Shown: positions 46,006 through 55,617, counted from the first letter of the stretch. The stretch is 64,000 nucleotides of DNA from DATFTE01 sp963802575 (GCA_963802575.1 CAWDJF010000009.1:286354-350353); one strand, 5' to 3'. Notes: a model not told the origin generated them from the letters alone. Program-made: numbers and translations.

Positions 46006-46497
46006 CTAAGCTAGGGTCTGCCGAAGGTATCCTGCCACGTCGCTAACGAAGCGATGAACCGATACTTCTGCGATGCGGTGGCCGACGATCGCGTTCATGG
46101 TTCTTCCCACGGCGCCGAAAGGTGGTTCGTAAACGCCGGAGAAATCTAACTGCGTTTCGGTCGAGGTCAGCGGGTACACGGAAAGCTCGCCCTTCATGAT
46201 CGGAAACAATCCCGGCATGGTCGCAGCCTCCCATTCCAGCAGCAACCGCGTAGTGGGAGCTGAAGTGCCATCCACGATCTCTTCTTCAATGTTTTTTACG
46301 GAAATATTGACGTCGGTCTTCACTCCAATGCCGCCGAAGTCGACATGCAGTTCCGCGGCAACCGATTGCGCCCGCGACGTAGCCGCCTTCGTAGCCGATT
46401 GGAACACCGTGAGTGCGTTCTGCTTCAACTCATCGCGGACACGGTTATAGGGACGGTTCACATAGTCGTAGCTGCGAATCTCACGTCCAGCACTCAT
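46006..46497 (-). CDS. SRPBCC (START-like) fold protein
   Basis: The start MSAGREIRSYDYVN (46497) after GGACGGAACG gives 163 aa. The pattern YDYVNRPYNRVRDELKQNA at the start, RLLLEWEAATMPGLFPIMKGEL in the centre and a final helix HRIAEVSVHRFVSDVAGYL fits the SRPBCC/polyketide-cyclase-like fold, a deep pocket for lipids or aromatic ligands. No signal peptide. It is divergent from the succinate dehydrogenase operon, 246 bp apart. The function is unknown. Confidence 0.7.
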   Translation of the reverse strand: MSAGREIRSYDYVNRPYNRVRDELKQNALTVFQSATKAATSRAQSVAAELHVDFGGIGVKTDVNISVKNIEEEIVDGTSAPTTRLLLEWEAATMPGLFPIMKGELSVYPLTSTETQLDFSGVYEPPFGAVGRTMNAIVGHRIAEVSVHRFVSDVAGYLRQTLA

Positions 46498-46743
46498 CGT
46501 TCCGTCCAGCCTGGACGGCCAGTCTTCAAACTGGCAGTCACGGAAACTGTACCATAGCGTGCTCCTACCGGACCGGGCGGCGTCCGCGCTCTCGGGTTCA
46601 CCGTCGCTCCACCGACTACATGGTTCATCTTCCGAGAACAACGACAATGAATTTCGCTGTATTATGGCTCCGCTCGTTTTCAATCGTCCTCAGGCTAGCG
46701 TTTGACGGCGGAGGCGGGGTCAGTACGAACGCGTGGAGGCTCA

Positions 46744-47523
46744 ATGTCTCAGATTGACGTCCCATTGTCTCGCGCAGGTTTCGGACAGACGCAGCGTGCC
46801 GACAACTGGTGGGTACAGCCGCTGGTTGTCTTTGTCGGTTTGTCAGCATTCATCGGGTACTCCACCTGGGCCGCTCTGCAGGGACAGCATTTCAGGTTCG
46901 GACCCTATCTCTCACCGTTTTATTCGCCTGAATTGTTTGGCCCCGCCCATGAGGGGTGGTTCGGTTCAAACCCAAGCTGGATGCCTGTGTGGGTCACCGG
47001 CGCGCTGCTTATTCTGTGGGCGCCGGGCGGGTTCAGAGTGACGTGCTACTACTATCGCGGGGCCTATTACAAGGCTTTCTGGGCTGATCCACCTTCCTGC
47101 ACGGTGGGCGAGCCACGGAAGACATATCTCGGCGAACGATCGTTTCCTTTGATCCTGCAAAACGTCCACCGGTATTTCCTATATCTGGCCCTGATATTTC
47201 TCGTAATTCTGGCGCGGGACGTGTGGGACGCGTTTTGGTTCGATGGCCGGTTTGGCATCGGCGTCGGCACTCTCGTTTTGTTGACGAACCTGACGCTGCT
47301 GAGCTCCTACACTCTGGGGTGCCACTCATTTCGTCATCTAGTCGGCGGTTTTCGCGATCGATTGGCGGGAGCGCCTGCGCGCAAGCAAGTTTACGATTGT
47401 GTGAGTTGCCTGAACCGGCGCCACATGTTGTTTGCCTGGTGCAGCCTCTTCTCGGTAGCGTTTTCCGATTTGTATGTGCGCATGTGCTCGATGGGTATCT
47501 GGACGGATTGGAGGATCGTCTAG
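46744..47523 (+). CDS. sdhC: Succinate dehydrogenase/fumarate reductase membrane subunit
   Basis: GGAGG lies 5 bp before ATG 46744. The 259-aa protein has about five membrane segments; His residues in NVHRYFLYLALIFLV, TLGCHSFRHLVGG and NRRHMLFAWCSLFS may ligate heme b. Weak resemblance to SdhC/FrdC, but it precedes and overlaps the flavoprotein gene by one base (TAGTG), as in SDH operons with a single large anchor. It should anchor the enzyme and pass electrons to the quinone. Recognised mainly by context. Confidence 0.75.
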   Translation: MSQIDVPLSRAGFGQTQRADNWWVQPLVVFVGLSAFIGYSTWAALQGQHFRFGPYLSPFYSPELFGPAHEGWFGSNPSWMPVWVTGALLILWAPGGFRVTCYYYRGAYYKAFWADPPSCTVGEPRKTYLGERSFPLILQNVHRYFLYLALIFLVILARDVWDAFWFDGRFGIGVGTLVLLTNLTLLSSYTLGCHSFRHLVGGFRDRLAGAPARKQVYDCVSCLNRRHMLFAWCSLFSVAFSDLYVRMCSMGIWTDWRIV

Positions 47524-49334
47524 TGAGCGAGTACATCGCGCATGAGCACGACGTTCTGATCATTGGAGCCGGGGGCGCTGGTTTGCGGGCTGCCATCGAG
47601 GCCTCGGCCGCCGGTGTAACGGTCGCGGTCATTTCGAAATCTCTTCTCGGCAAAGCACACACCGTCATGGCTGAGGGAGGTATCGCCGCGGCATTCGGAA
47701 ATGTGGACGACCGCGACAGCTGGCGCGTTCACTTTGCTGACACCATGCGCGGCGGCCAATACTTGAGTAACTGGCGGATGGGGGAGCTGCATGCCAAGGA
47801 GGCTCCAGCGCGCGTGCGCGAACTGGAAGCTTGGGGCGCGCTTTTTGACCGCACAGGTGACGGCCGGATTCTGCAGCGGAATTTCGGCGGCCATCGGTAT
47901 CCCCGCCTCGCGCATGTGGGCGACCGTACCGGGCTGGAGATGATCCGCACTCTTCAAGACCACGGAATCCATCTTGGTCTCGACGTCTTCATGGAACACA
48001 CAGTGCTCACGCTGCTGAAGGACAGCGGTCGCATCGCGGGCGCGTTTGGATACGATCGCGAGCGCGGGCGATTTCACCTGTTCCGCGCCAAAGCCGTGGT
48101 GCTGGCGACGGGAGGAATTGGAAGGGCTTACAAGATTACCAGCAATAGTTGGGAATATACCGGCGATGGCCATTCGCTCGCCTACCATGCCGGTGCGGCG
48201 CTGATGGACATGGAATTTGTGCAGTTCCATCCCACGGGAATGATTTGGCCACCGAGCGTGCGCGGCATTCTAGTCACCGAAGGAGTGCGCGGCGAGGGAG
48301 GGGTGATGCGTAATCGGAATGGCGAAAGATTCATGTTCAAAGATATTCCTCCCCTGTACGCCAACTCGACCGCCGACACCGAAGAAGAAGGCTGGCGGTA
48401 TACGCAGGGAGATAAGAACGCGAGACGCCCACCCGAGCTGCTGACCCGGGACCACGTGGCCCGCTGCATCCGGCGGGAGGTGCGAGAAGGGCGGGGCAGT
48501 CCGCACGGCGGTGTGTTTCTGGACATCGCCTGGATCAAGGAAAGAATTCCGAACGCGGCGGAGCATATAAAGAAGAAGCTGCCCAGCATGTATCACCAGT
48601 TCAAACAGCTTGCCGACATTGATATCACTCAGGAGCCGATGGAAGTGGGTCCTACAACCCACTACATGATGGGAGGCGTCAAGGTGGACGCTGATTCCCA
48701 AATGTCAACCGTGGCCGGCCTGTTCGCAGCGGGAGAGTGTGCGGCTGGTCTGCATGGCGCCAACCGGCTCGGCGGAAATTCACTTTCCGATTTATTAGTC
48801 TTCGGCCAGCGAGCCGGAGAGTACGCCGCGGCCTATGCAAAAGAGAACTCGTTGGGGGCGGTGAATACGGATCAGCTCGGATCAGCGGAAAAATGGGCGC
48901 TGCAGCCCTTCGAGCGCAAGGGCTCTGACAATCCCTACGCCGTACAACATGCATTGCAGGACTTGATGCAGGAGCTGGTAGGGATCGTTCGTCAGGAACA
49001 GGAGATGGTGCAAGCGCTCGAGCGCATTCGAGAGTTGAAAACTGCCAGTGAGCGGGTCAGTGTGGATGGAAACCGGGAATACAACTCCGGCTGGCACACG
49101 GCGCTCGACCTGCAAAGCCTGCTGACCGTATCAGAGATTGTGACCCGGGCGGCGCTGGAGCGAAGAGAGAGTCGCGGGGCGCATTTCCGCGATGATTTTC
49201 CCGCCAAGGACGAGCAGTATGGCGGCTTCAACATCGTGGTGCGAAAAGGCGCCGGTGAAGAAATGCAGCTCACACGCGAGCCCATTCCCCCGATGCGAGA
49301 GGATCTCCAGCAAATCATCCAGGAGATGAAGTGA
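47523..49334 (+). CDS. sdhA: Succinate dehydrogenase/fumarate reductase flavoprotein subunit
   Basis: GTG 47523 follows GGAGGAT and overlaps the previous stop. The 603-aa protein oxidises succinate (or reduces fumarate) with covalently bound FAD. Motifs are VLIIGAGGAGLRAAIEA (FAD), the FAD-linking His46 in KAHTVMAEGGIAAAF, EFVQFHPTGM, VRGEGGVMRNRNGERFM (active-site Arg region), and HGANRLGGNSLSDLLVFG. Length and order are normal. Its stop overlaps the iron-sulfur gene start (TGATG). Direction cannot be told from sequence; in an aerobic soil bacterium the succinate-to-quinone direction is likely. Confidence 0.95.
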   Translation: MSEYIAHEHDVLIIGAGGAGLRAAIEASAAGVTVAVISKSLLGKAHTVMAEGGIAAAFGNVDDRDSWRVHFADTMRGGQYLSNWRMGELHAKEAPARVRELEAWGALFDRTGDGRILQRNFGGHRYPRLAHVGDRTGLEMIRTLQDHGIHLGLDVFMEHTVLTLLKDSGRIAGAFGYDRERGRFHLFRAKAVVLATGGIGRAYKITSNSWEYTGDGHSLAYHAGAALMDMEFVQFHPTGMIWPPSVRGILVTEGVRGEGGVMRNRNGERFMFKDIPPLYANSTADTEEEGWRYTQGDKNARRPPELLTRDHVARCIRREVREGRGSPHGGVFLDIAWIKERIPNAAEHIKKKLPSMYHQFKQLADIDITQEPMEVGPTTHYMMGGVKVDADSQMSTVAGLFAAGECAAGLHGANRLGGNSLSDLLVFGQRAGEYAAAYAKENSLGAVNTDQLGSAEKWALQPFERKGSDNPYAVQHALQDLMQELVGIVRQEQEMVQALERIRELKTASERVSVDGNREYNSGWHTALDLQSLLTVSEIVTRAALERRESRGAHFRDDFPAKDEQYGGFNIVVRKGAGEEMQLTREPIPPMREDLQQIIQEMK

Positions 49335-50086
49335 TGGCGGCGACGGCGACTTTTCGGATCTGGCGCGGGGAAAAAGGCCAGGGGAAGTTCCAGGACTACA
49401 CTGCCGAAGTCTCAGCGGGCATGGTGGTCCTCGACGCCGTGCATCAAATACAGGCGGAACAGGCCGGCGATCTCGCGGTTCGATGGAACTGCAAGGCGGG
49501 AAAATGCGGCTCGTGCTCAGCCGAAATCAATGGCATGCCGAAATTGATGTGCATGACGCGGCTGAACACGCTGCCGCTTGACAGGCCTGTGACCGTCGAA
49601 CCCATGAAGGCCTTTCCGCACATAAGGGATTTGGTCACGGACGTATCGTGGAATTACGATGTAAAGAAGCGCATCCCCAAGTTCCAGCCGCGGCGGCCCG
49701 ACGCGCCCGACGGCACTTGGCGTATTGCCCAAGAGGATGTCGAACGGGTGCAGGAGTTTCGAAAGTGCATCGAGTGCTATCTCTGTCAGGATGTCTGCCA
49801 TGTCTTGCGCGATCATCACATGCACGAACAATTCATCGGCCCGCGGTTTCTGGTCTATGCGGCCGCGCTCGAGATGCATCCGTTGGACGTAGGCGATCGC
49901 GTTGAAGATCTGAGAAACCAATTCGGCGCAGGTCTCTGCAACATCACCAAGTGCTGTACCAAAGTTTGTCCTGAAAACATCACGATCACCGACAACGCGA
50001 TCATTCCGCTCAAGGAGCGCATTGTGGATCGCTTCTTTGACCCGCTGTCGAAACTGTTCCAGGTATTCAGCAATTCGAAAAGATAG
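49334..50086 (+). CDS. sdhB: Succinate dehydrogenase/fumarate reductase iron-sulfur subunit
   Basis: The ATG at 49334 shares a base with the sdhA stop (GTG 49331 is an alternative). The 250-aa protein carries all three centres: 2Fe-2S in CKAGKCGSCSAEINGMPKLMC (residues about 56-76, described by its four Cys), 4Fe-4S in CIECYLCQDVCHV, and 3Fe-4S in CNITKCCTKVCP. It links the flavin to the membrane subunit. The next gene starts 9 bp later. Confidence 0.95.
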   Translation: MAATATFRIWRGEKGQGKFQDYTAEVSAGMVVLDAVHQIQAEQAGDLAVRWNCKAGKCGSCSAEINGMPKLMCMTRLNTLPLDRPVTVEPMKAFPHIRDLVTDVSWNYDVKKRIPKFQPRRPDAPDGTWRIAQEDVERVQEFRKCIECYLCQDVCHVLRDHHMHEQFIGPRFLVYAAALEMHPLDVGDRVEDLRNQFGAGLCNITKCCTKVCPENITITDNAIIPLKERIVDRFFDPLSKLFQVFSNSKR

Positions 50087-50095
50087 GAGTTTGTT

Positions 50096-50626
50096 ATGCA
50101 TTTCGAGCTGAAGTCCATTTCCGAGCAGAGTATTCCCGAAGCGCTCACTAAGGTGGAGCGCTATAGACTGTTGAATGAACCCAGCCTCGCGGAGAGCATT
50201 TGCCTCGATATTCTAGCCATCGTCCCCGACCATCAGCAGGCGTTAATTTCTCTGCTGCTCGCGCGAACCGACCAATTCCACTCGCATGTGGATGCAAAAG
50301 CCGCACAAGAGGTTCTTGCACAAATTGAGGGCGACTACGAACGGGCTTACTACGAGGGCATCGTCTGGGAGCGTCTGGGAAACGCGCGCATCCGCCGCGG
50401 CGGCGCTGGAGCCGGCGCATCCGCATTTCACGCCCTGCGAGAGGCAATGGGTCACTATGAGAAAGCCATAAGTTTTGCGGTACGCGGTAACGACGACGCC
50501 ATTCTGCGATGGAACACCTGTGCGCGCGTCATCATGCAGCATGCGGATATCCGACCGGTCCCCGAGAATGAGCCTGCACAGGCGTGGGAACACGACGAGG
50601 CCGGCTCCAGAATCGCCGACGCATAG
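50096..50626 (+). CDS. TPR-like protein linked to the succinate dehydrogenase operon
   Basis: AGGAG lies 7 bp before ATG 50096. The 176-aa protein is all helical, with TPR-like pairs: KVERYRLLNEPSLAESICLD, DYERAYYEGIVWERLGNAR, and AFHALREAMGHYEKAISFA. No signal peptide or enzyme motif. Being 9 bp behind sdhB suggests cotranscription and perhaps a role in assembly, such as flavin or cluster insertion; this is inference. It is the last gene before the tRNA-Sec scar. Confidence 0.75.
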   Translation: MHFELKSISEQSIPEALTKVERYRLLNEPSLAESICLDILAIVPDHQQALISLLLARTDQFHSHVDAKAAQEVLAQIEGDYERAYYEGIVWERLGNARIRRGGAGAGASAFHALREAMGHYEKAISFAVRGNDDAILRWNTCARVIMQHADIRPVPENEPAQAWEHDEAGSRIADA

Positions 50627-50745
50627 CTAGTCGAAGCATTCGATGTCGTCGAGAACATGTGAAGCTTGGCCGAACATTTGGATCGGATGTCGGGCAATCT
50701 GAAATTGCAAGACCGATGCGTCGTTTCTAATTCATTGAAAACAAA

Positions 50746-50811
50746 TGGCGGAAGCGTGTGCGAGTCGAACGCACCGGCGACGGGAAAACCCGCCGCCCGC
50801 CGGTTTTGAAG
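50746..50811 (-). tRNA. selC: Truncated tRNA-Sec (3' half only, with CCA)
   Basis: Read on the minus strand: anticodon loop CTTCAAA (UCA anticodon at 50809-50807), a long variable arm with stem CGGCGGG-TTTT-CCCGTCG, T arm GTGCG-TTCGACT-CGCAC, the 3' acceptor strand ACGCTTCC, then GCCA. These are hallmarks of tRNA-Sec. The 5' half is missing: the expected 5' acceptor GGAAGCGT does not occur in the next 70 bases, and the bases before the anticodon do not pair with the 3' anticodon stem. This is the remnant left when an island integrates into selC; its broken side faces right, towards 50.8 kb and beyond. Confidence 0.75.
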
Positions 50812-51279
50812 ATCACCTGGAGTGTTCTGACCGGTTATGAAAATTCTTCACTCTACTTGATTCGTCAACCGGTTACCAGCAATCAGTTCTGATCCACGTT
50901 GTCCAACTTTGAGCGGTTTTGAACATGGAACTATCACGTTTTCATCACAGTGATCGGCGACAAGTTCCCTACTTCCGTCCGTGATATTCGTGCAAGCCAG
51001 GATTGGAAACTCGCTTTCGATCAGTCAAACGAAGACTACGTTAGACTGCTCAATGGGAGCCAACGGCAATTGTGTTTACGATCCGCTCCGCTCGGATCCG
51101 ATTCCCGGACTTACTGCATCGAGTCGGCCTCGCGCCGTAATGCGGTCGTGCGTTTTCCGCAGTCGGTTAAGAAGCGGAGTCAGACCTCGGACAGCGGAGC
51201 AAGAGTCATGTGACCTCAGTAATCTAGATTCACGACTCCCTCCTCGTTGGTGTCGTTCCCGAGTGGTTTAATTTGGGAT
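50812..51279. other. Intergenic region at the island edge with direct repeats
   Basis: About 470 bp next to the tRNA scar, with no supported gene. ACCGGTTA occurs at 50830-50837 and again at 50868-50875, 38 bp apart, in direct orientation. They could be integrase arm sites. The short frames here look random. Confidence 0.4.
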
Positions 51280-52857
51280 ATGCGCACGTGGATTTTGATG
51301 GGCTTGGTGTTGTTGTCGGCGAGCGTGGCTCAGAATCGAGCCCTTGTCGCGGCCCGACTCGACGCAGACGAAAAACAATTGGAACGCCTGTACGCCGACT
51401 ACTGGCGCACAGAGTACAAGATTGCCTTGGGAGAGAGGACTCTCTCGTCTCGGCAGATCCAGGAGAGGATTCGCACGGTTGTCTCGGACGACAATTTTCT
51501 TCGTGACCTCAAACGCACGCAGTTTTCCGATCCTCTCTTGAAGAGACGCCGCGAGTTGTTTCTCGATGAAGCCGTCTACACCAAGATCACCAATGACCCG
51601 GCTCTCACCGCGGTGGTCGAACAGATCACTCAGCAGGAGAACGCCTTTCGCTACAAGGTTGGCCAGCAGCAACTGGCGCGCGCCGAGCTCAGCGACCTAC
51701 TGTCGCACAGTGCGGATCGAAACATGCGCGAGCAAGCGTGGCGCGCGACCATCCAGATCTCAGCGGTGAACGGTACACGAATTCAGAACGCCATACGCCT
51801 GCGCAACCAGCTGGCTGGAGAATATTCCGACGAGCTCTTCTCCACCTTCATGTTGCACCGGAAGGGCGTGGACACGCAGAAGCTATTTCAGTGGTTCGAA
51901 CAGATTCGAGACGAGACCGAACCGGAGTATCAACGGTTGCTGGAACGCATGCGCCGGGAACTTGGCGTGGAGAAGGTCGAACCCTGGGACCTCGAATTTT
52001 ACTTTTCAACCCGCATCAATGATTTCGAGGCCCAGAAGTTCTCCATCGATAACGGCTGGACCAAGACCAAAGAACTTACGGCAACCCTGGGGTACAACAT
52101 CGACCCGGTTGAGATGCACGTAGCCGACCTGAGCTTTGGCGGCGCGGCATACCCGGTACTCTATGGAAGAGAAGTGAAGGTTCTGGCCAACCGATACTCT
52201 GGCATTTACTTCTATGATCGCCTGTTGCACGCTACCGGACACGCCCTTCACTATCAGATGATGGATGAGCCATCGTTCCTTTTGCGTAACAACTACACCG
52301 AACCCGCGGACGAAGGCGAGGCACAGGTGATCGCGCTGATGTTATACCGCCCGGAAGTGAATACGGAGCTGTTTAGACTAACCCCGCAGCAAGCTGCCAT
52401 TGTCCAAGCGACCTACCGGCTGAAGATGCTGTTTAGTTTGCGTAATACGATGGCCGACTCCTTGTCCGAATTCGAGGCGTATGCCGATCCCGACCAGGAC
52501 CCGTCCGCCATCTATGACCGCATTCACGCCCGCTACCTCAGCGTGGACATGCATGACGCGGCAGTCTGGACGTATAACCCGATGTATGGCTCCGATCCAA
52601 TTTACCTGCAGAGCTTTGTGGTCGGCGAAATGGTTGCGCACCAGATTCAGCACATGGTCGATCAGAAATTCGGAAGACGTTGGGGAAAAAGTGCGGGAGA
52701 GTACCTGAAAACCAACTTCTACTCTCGCGGCGCCCAGCAGACTTTGGACGGTTTGATGATAAGCGGTACGGGAGAACGGCTAACCCCTCGTTACCTGATC
52801 CAATTCCTGCGAAGTTCGCCAGATCGCTCTGAGCCCGAATATTTCTCAGCGAAATGA
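51280..52857 (+). CDS. Secreted M2/M3-type peptidase homologue lacking the catalytic Glu
   Basis: The 525-aa product starts MRTWILMGL with a signal peptide ending near SVAQ. The body is helical, as in angiotensin-converting-enzyme/oligopeptidase folds, with LRNQLAGEYSDELFSTFML and LSFGGAAYPVLY. At the active site it reads LLHATGHALHYQ (residues 316-327), where the families have HExGH: both His are kept, Glu318 is replaced by Ala. The third ligand region EPADEGEAQ (341-349) is kept. It may bind zinc but should not hydrolyse peptides by the usual mechanism. It is the first gene inside the presumed island. Confidence 0.78.
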   Translation: MRTWILMGLVLLSASVAQNRALVAARLDADEKQLERLYADYWRTEYKIALGERTLSSRQIQERIRTVVSDDNFLRDLKRTQFSDPLLKRRRELFLDEAVYTKITNDPALTAVVEQITQQENAFRYKVGQQQLARAELSDLLSHSADRNMREQAWRATIQISAVNGTRIQNAIRLRNQLAGEYSDELFSTFMLHRKGVDTQKLFQWFEQIRDETEPEYQRLLERMRRELGVEKVEPWDLEFYFSTRINDFEAQKFSIDNGWTKTKELTATLGYNIDPVEMHVADLSFGGAAYPVLYGREVKVLANRYSGIYFYDRLLHATGHALHYQMMDEPSFLLRNNYTEPADEGEAQVIALMLYRPEVNTELFRLTPQQAAIVQATYRLKMLFSLRNTMADSLSEFEAYADPDQDPSAIYDRIHARYLSVDMHDAAVWTYNPMYGSDPIYLQSFVVGEMVAHQIQHMVDQKFGRRWGKSAGEYLKTNFYSRGAQQTLDGLMISGTGERLTPRYLIQFLRSSPDRSEPEYFSAK

Positions 52858-53414
52858 TTAGGCTGAGGCGAACCACCTGACTACGTACGAGGTTCCAACG
52901 GCAACTGCAAGTGCAAGACATGAATCAGCTTCTTCCCGTAATGGGGCCGCTAAATCCACATCGCCAAGCCGCGAGGATACGGAGAGTCAGCTCCGCAGGC
53001 GACAAAGGTTGACTGCAGGAGCCAAGGTAGCAACTGCGGCATCCGGAACTGGCGTGCCAGGATCGGGGCACTCGACTGTTCGGCTCCAGCTTCACAGAAG
53101 ACTACCGAATGCGCGTCGCCAAATCCGAGCGTGTCGTCGCCACTGATGCCAACGCACACTTACCGAGCGGCACGACTCCTTAGCTGCCAAGCACTTAGCC
53201 AGAATCTGTGCGACAAGTGCGGAGAATAGTGCGATTTAGCTTGGCCATCCTGGTCCTTATCCGAGGCTCTAGAAACTCAAGCACGGGCCTGCCAGGGGCT
53301 GCGCCAGAGCGATTCGTCAAACGATCCGACCCACCGAAAAGGCCGCGAGCCGTGGCCCCTGTTCGAGAAACAGATTCCAGCCGAGCTTGACCGGACTCTT
53401 TATCAGCCCCTTGA
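52858..53414. other. Intergenic stretch without recognisable gene
   Basis: About 550 bp between the peptidase homologue and the recombinase remnant. I see no coding frame with support and no clear repeat. It may be decayed mobile DNA. Confidence 0.4.
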
Positions 53415-53441
53415 ATGACGCTGACAGGAGACGGCAAGAAG

Positions 53442-54047
53442 ATGAAATCAACAAAACGCGCGGTTGCCTACGTTCGAGTGAGCAGCGGCGAGCAGAATAC
53501 GGGAGCCCAGGAAAGAGCGATTCGAGATTACATCGCCCGCCGAGGATGGACGCTGTACAAAATCTATCGCGACGAGATTTCAGGGGCCACCAGTCGACGA
53601 CCCGGACTTGACGAGATGATGAAGGACTGCCGACGCGGATCAATCGATGTGGTGGTTGTCTGGAAATTTGATCGGTTCGCTCGATCGCTGAAGACTCTCA
53701 TCTCAGGTCTGGAACTCTGCCGGGCGCTTGGCATCGATTTCGTTTCGGTAACGGAAGCAGTGGACACATCTCTTCCAATGGGTGAAATGTTGTTCCACGT
53801 ATCGGAGCCGTTGCCCAGTTCGAGAGGTCGTTGATCGGCGAACGAGTGAAGTCGGGGTTGGCACATGCTCGCGCCAGAGGGTAAAGGTCCTAGGCCGACC
53901 GCCACAGCGGAAGCTGACGACAGGCTCAGATCGCCGAAATGCGACAAGAACGTCGGGTGCAGCTCGGATTGCCATTTCGCAGCGCTGGCGCGGAAGTTCG
54001 GCGTTTCGATTTGGACCGCCCATCAGCTTTGCCAGAAGTCCCGGTAG
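53442..54047 (+). pseudogene. Decayed serine recombinase (resolvase family)
   Basis: The first 120 codons are a good resolvase N-terminus: AVAYVRVSSGEQNTGAQERAI (catalytic Ser in RVSS), DEISGATSRRPGLDEMM, VWKFDRFARSLKTLISGLEL. Near 53800 the frame is lost; the continuation IGAVAQFERSLIGERVKSGLAHARARG is in another frame and stops. A third frame gives KVLGRPPQRK, and a fourth segment gives LARKFGVSIWTAHQLCQKS, the C-terminal helix-turn-helix. At least three frame changes break it, so it is a remnant. It marks the stretch as mobile DNA. The IS element begins about 50 bp later. Confidence 0.8.
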
Positions 54048-54119
54048 GCCAATCCGCGGCTTGAAGAAAATGGCGACCAGTCCGGGGGCTAGCCGGTCTC
54101 AATGAGTTCTATAAAAAGG

Positions 54120-54487
54120 GATGTCAAGAAAAAAGCTCCGCCTCGACCGGAGGATCGAGATTCTTTCTCGAGATCCAGCCCACTCTTGTTTCATTACTCT
54201 GAAGAGGTTTGGCTTGTTGTCCATTCTCGTAAGCTTTCTCTGCTATGGTGGCAAAGTTCGAGTGTGCAAGACGCGGCAAGCAGAACTATGGCAACCATGG
54301 TTCTATCCGAGGCTCGTGGCCTATCGCTATTTCTGGTTATCCGAGGGGGCATAGCGTGTAATGGGTGACTCGGTGCCGAAGCACACGGGGCCGATCTCAT
54401 TGACTGATACTCACCCTCGAACCAAAGCATCTCCAGAACCCGAGCGCGCACCACCTGAGAAGACCGCAGAGATGGAAAGCCTGTTCC
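54120..54487 (-). ncRNA. Candidate guide (bridge/seek) RNA region of the IS element
   Basis: IS110-family elements encode a structured RNA in a noncoding end that guides target choice; in the IS1111 group it lies downstream of the transposase gene. Here 368 bp without a convincing reading frame follow the transposase stop inside the element, while the 5' end is only about 60 bp. The RNA's limits and loops were not derived. Confidence 0.35.
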
Positions 54488-55564
54488 TCAGAGATGCTCA
54501 AGCTGCTTGCCGATGCAACTGTTGGGATCGAAACTCACTCCTTTCTTCCACATGGTTAAACTGATCGCGGCAATCTTCCGTGCCAGGGTGAGACGCGCCA
54601 TCGTCGGCCGCATTCCTCTCTCCACCCGAGCCACATAAAAGTCGCGCAGGGGGCCAGGACGTGTGCTGGCAGAAATGGCAGCACCTTTGAACAGATTCTT
54701 CAGATCTTTATTGTGGTTGTCATTCAGACCGCGCACCGTGATGCGCTCGCGGTTGCGTTGCGGTTTGCCTCGCACATAGCGGTACTCGCCGCTGTCGTGA
54801 GTCTCGACGGCGAAACCACTGTAGGCCCATAGCTGCCGCTTGGTACGGAAACGGTGCGGTGTCTGCAGCAAGGCCACCAGCAAGGCCGAGCGAATCGGAC
54901 CGATCGACGGAATCTGGCGAAGTAACTTCACGGCAGCATGCTTGTGGCTTTCCAGCAGTAGCTCGCGTCGCGCTTCGAGACGCACAGTTTGCAACAGATC
55001 CAGTTGCTGGTAGAGCCGTTCCGCTCGAACCCGAACTCCTGGTTGAGTGATCTTGGCCAACCATTCTGCGCGCTGACGTGGGGCGTATACCGTCGTACCG
55101 CTACAGGGAATGGCCCAGCTGCGGTATAGAGCTTTGATCCGATTCATCACCCGGGTGACATCCTGGGTGAGGGTCAGATAGCTCCGACCCAACTCCTTTA
55201 AGGTGCGCGTTCCGTGTTCGCCGTGGTAGACCGGCTTAAGTTGGTTGGTGCGCAACAACTCCGCCAGCTTGCGCGCATCGATGCGGTCACTCTTGCTGCC
55301 ATCCTTCAACAGAGCGTTTTTTCGGGGATCGCAAACCACCAGCTGGCTGACATGGGGTTTCAGCAGATCGTGCAACCAGGCAGCCGAGGTTCCTTCCTCG
55401 AAGGTGAGCGACATAGTTCCCTGCAGTCCTTGGATGAACTCGACGATCGTGGACGCCTTGGTCTCCAGCAGGCATTCCATGATCAGCTTGCCCGAAGCCT
55501 CCACCACGGCAACGGAAATAGTGGCCTGATGAACGTCCATGCCGATATACTTTTCTTGACTCAT
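54488..55564 (-). CDS. IS110-family transposase/recombinase
   Basis: The 358-aa protein has the RuvC-like DEDD domain at its N-terminus: Asp10 in YIGMDVHQ, Glu56/57 in LTFEEGTSA, Asp93 and Asp96 in SKSDRIDARKLAELL. The C-terminal Transposase_20 domain shows LLRQIPSIGPIRSALLVA and LWAYSGFAVETHDSG, carrying the serine-containing segment used in strand exchange. The protein looks intact (HNKDLKNLFKGAA and VARVERGMRP are typical), so the element may be active. AAAGGAG before the start lies within a hairpin. Confidence 0.93.
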   Translation of the reverse strand: MSQEKYIGMDVHQATISVAVVEASGKLIMECLLETKASTIVEFIQGLQGTMSLTFEEGTSAAWLHDLLKPHVSQLVVCDPRKNALLKDGSKSDRIDARKLAELLRTNQLKPVYHGEHGTRTLKELGRSYLTLTQDVTRVMNRIKALYRSWAIPCSGTTVYAPRQRAEWLAKITQPGVRVRAERLYQQLDLLQTVRLEARRELLLESHKHAAVKLLRQIPSIGPIRSALLVALLQTPHRFRTKRQLWAYSGFAVETHDSGEYRYVRGKPQRNRERITVRGLNDNHNKDLKNLFKGAAISASTRPGPLRDFYVARVERGMRPTMARLTLARKIAAISLTMWKKGVSFDPNSCIGKQLEHL

Positions 55565-55617
55565 AAAGGCGCTCCTTTTGCGAACAATCTCAACCTATCG
55601 CAAAAGTGGGCGCCTTT
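55565..55617 (-). promoter_or_regulatory. Hairpin enclosing the transposase ribosome-binding site
   Basis: AAAGGCGC...TTTTGCGA (55565-55583) pairs with TCGCAAAA...GCGCCTTT (55598-55617): two stems of 8-9 bp with a small internal loop. In transposase mRNA the 3' arm contains AAAGGAG just before the ATG, so transcripts coming from outside would have a closed start site. On the plus strand the hairpin is followed by TTTTTATA and could terminate transcription. Confidence 0.65.

Noticed and set aside
50950..51213. 87-aa open frame near the island edge
   Set aside because: No ribosome-binding site or conserved pattern.
54102..54368. 88-aa open frame on the plus strand inside the IS
   Set aside because: Lies in the noncoding end of the element, weak start, no similarity recognised.
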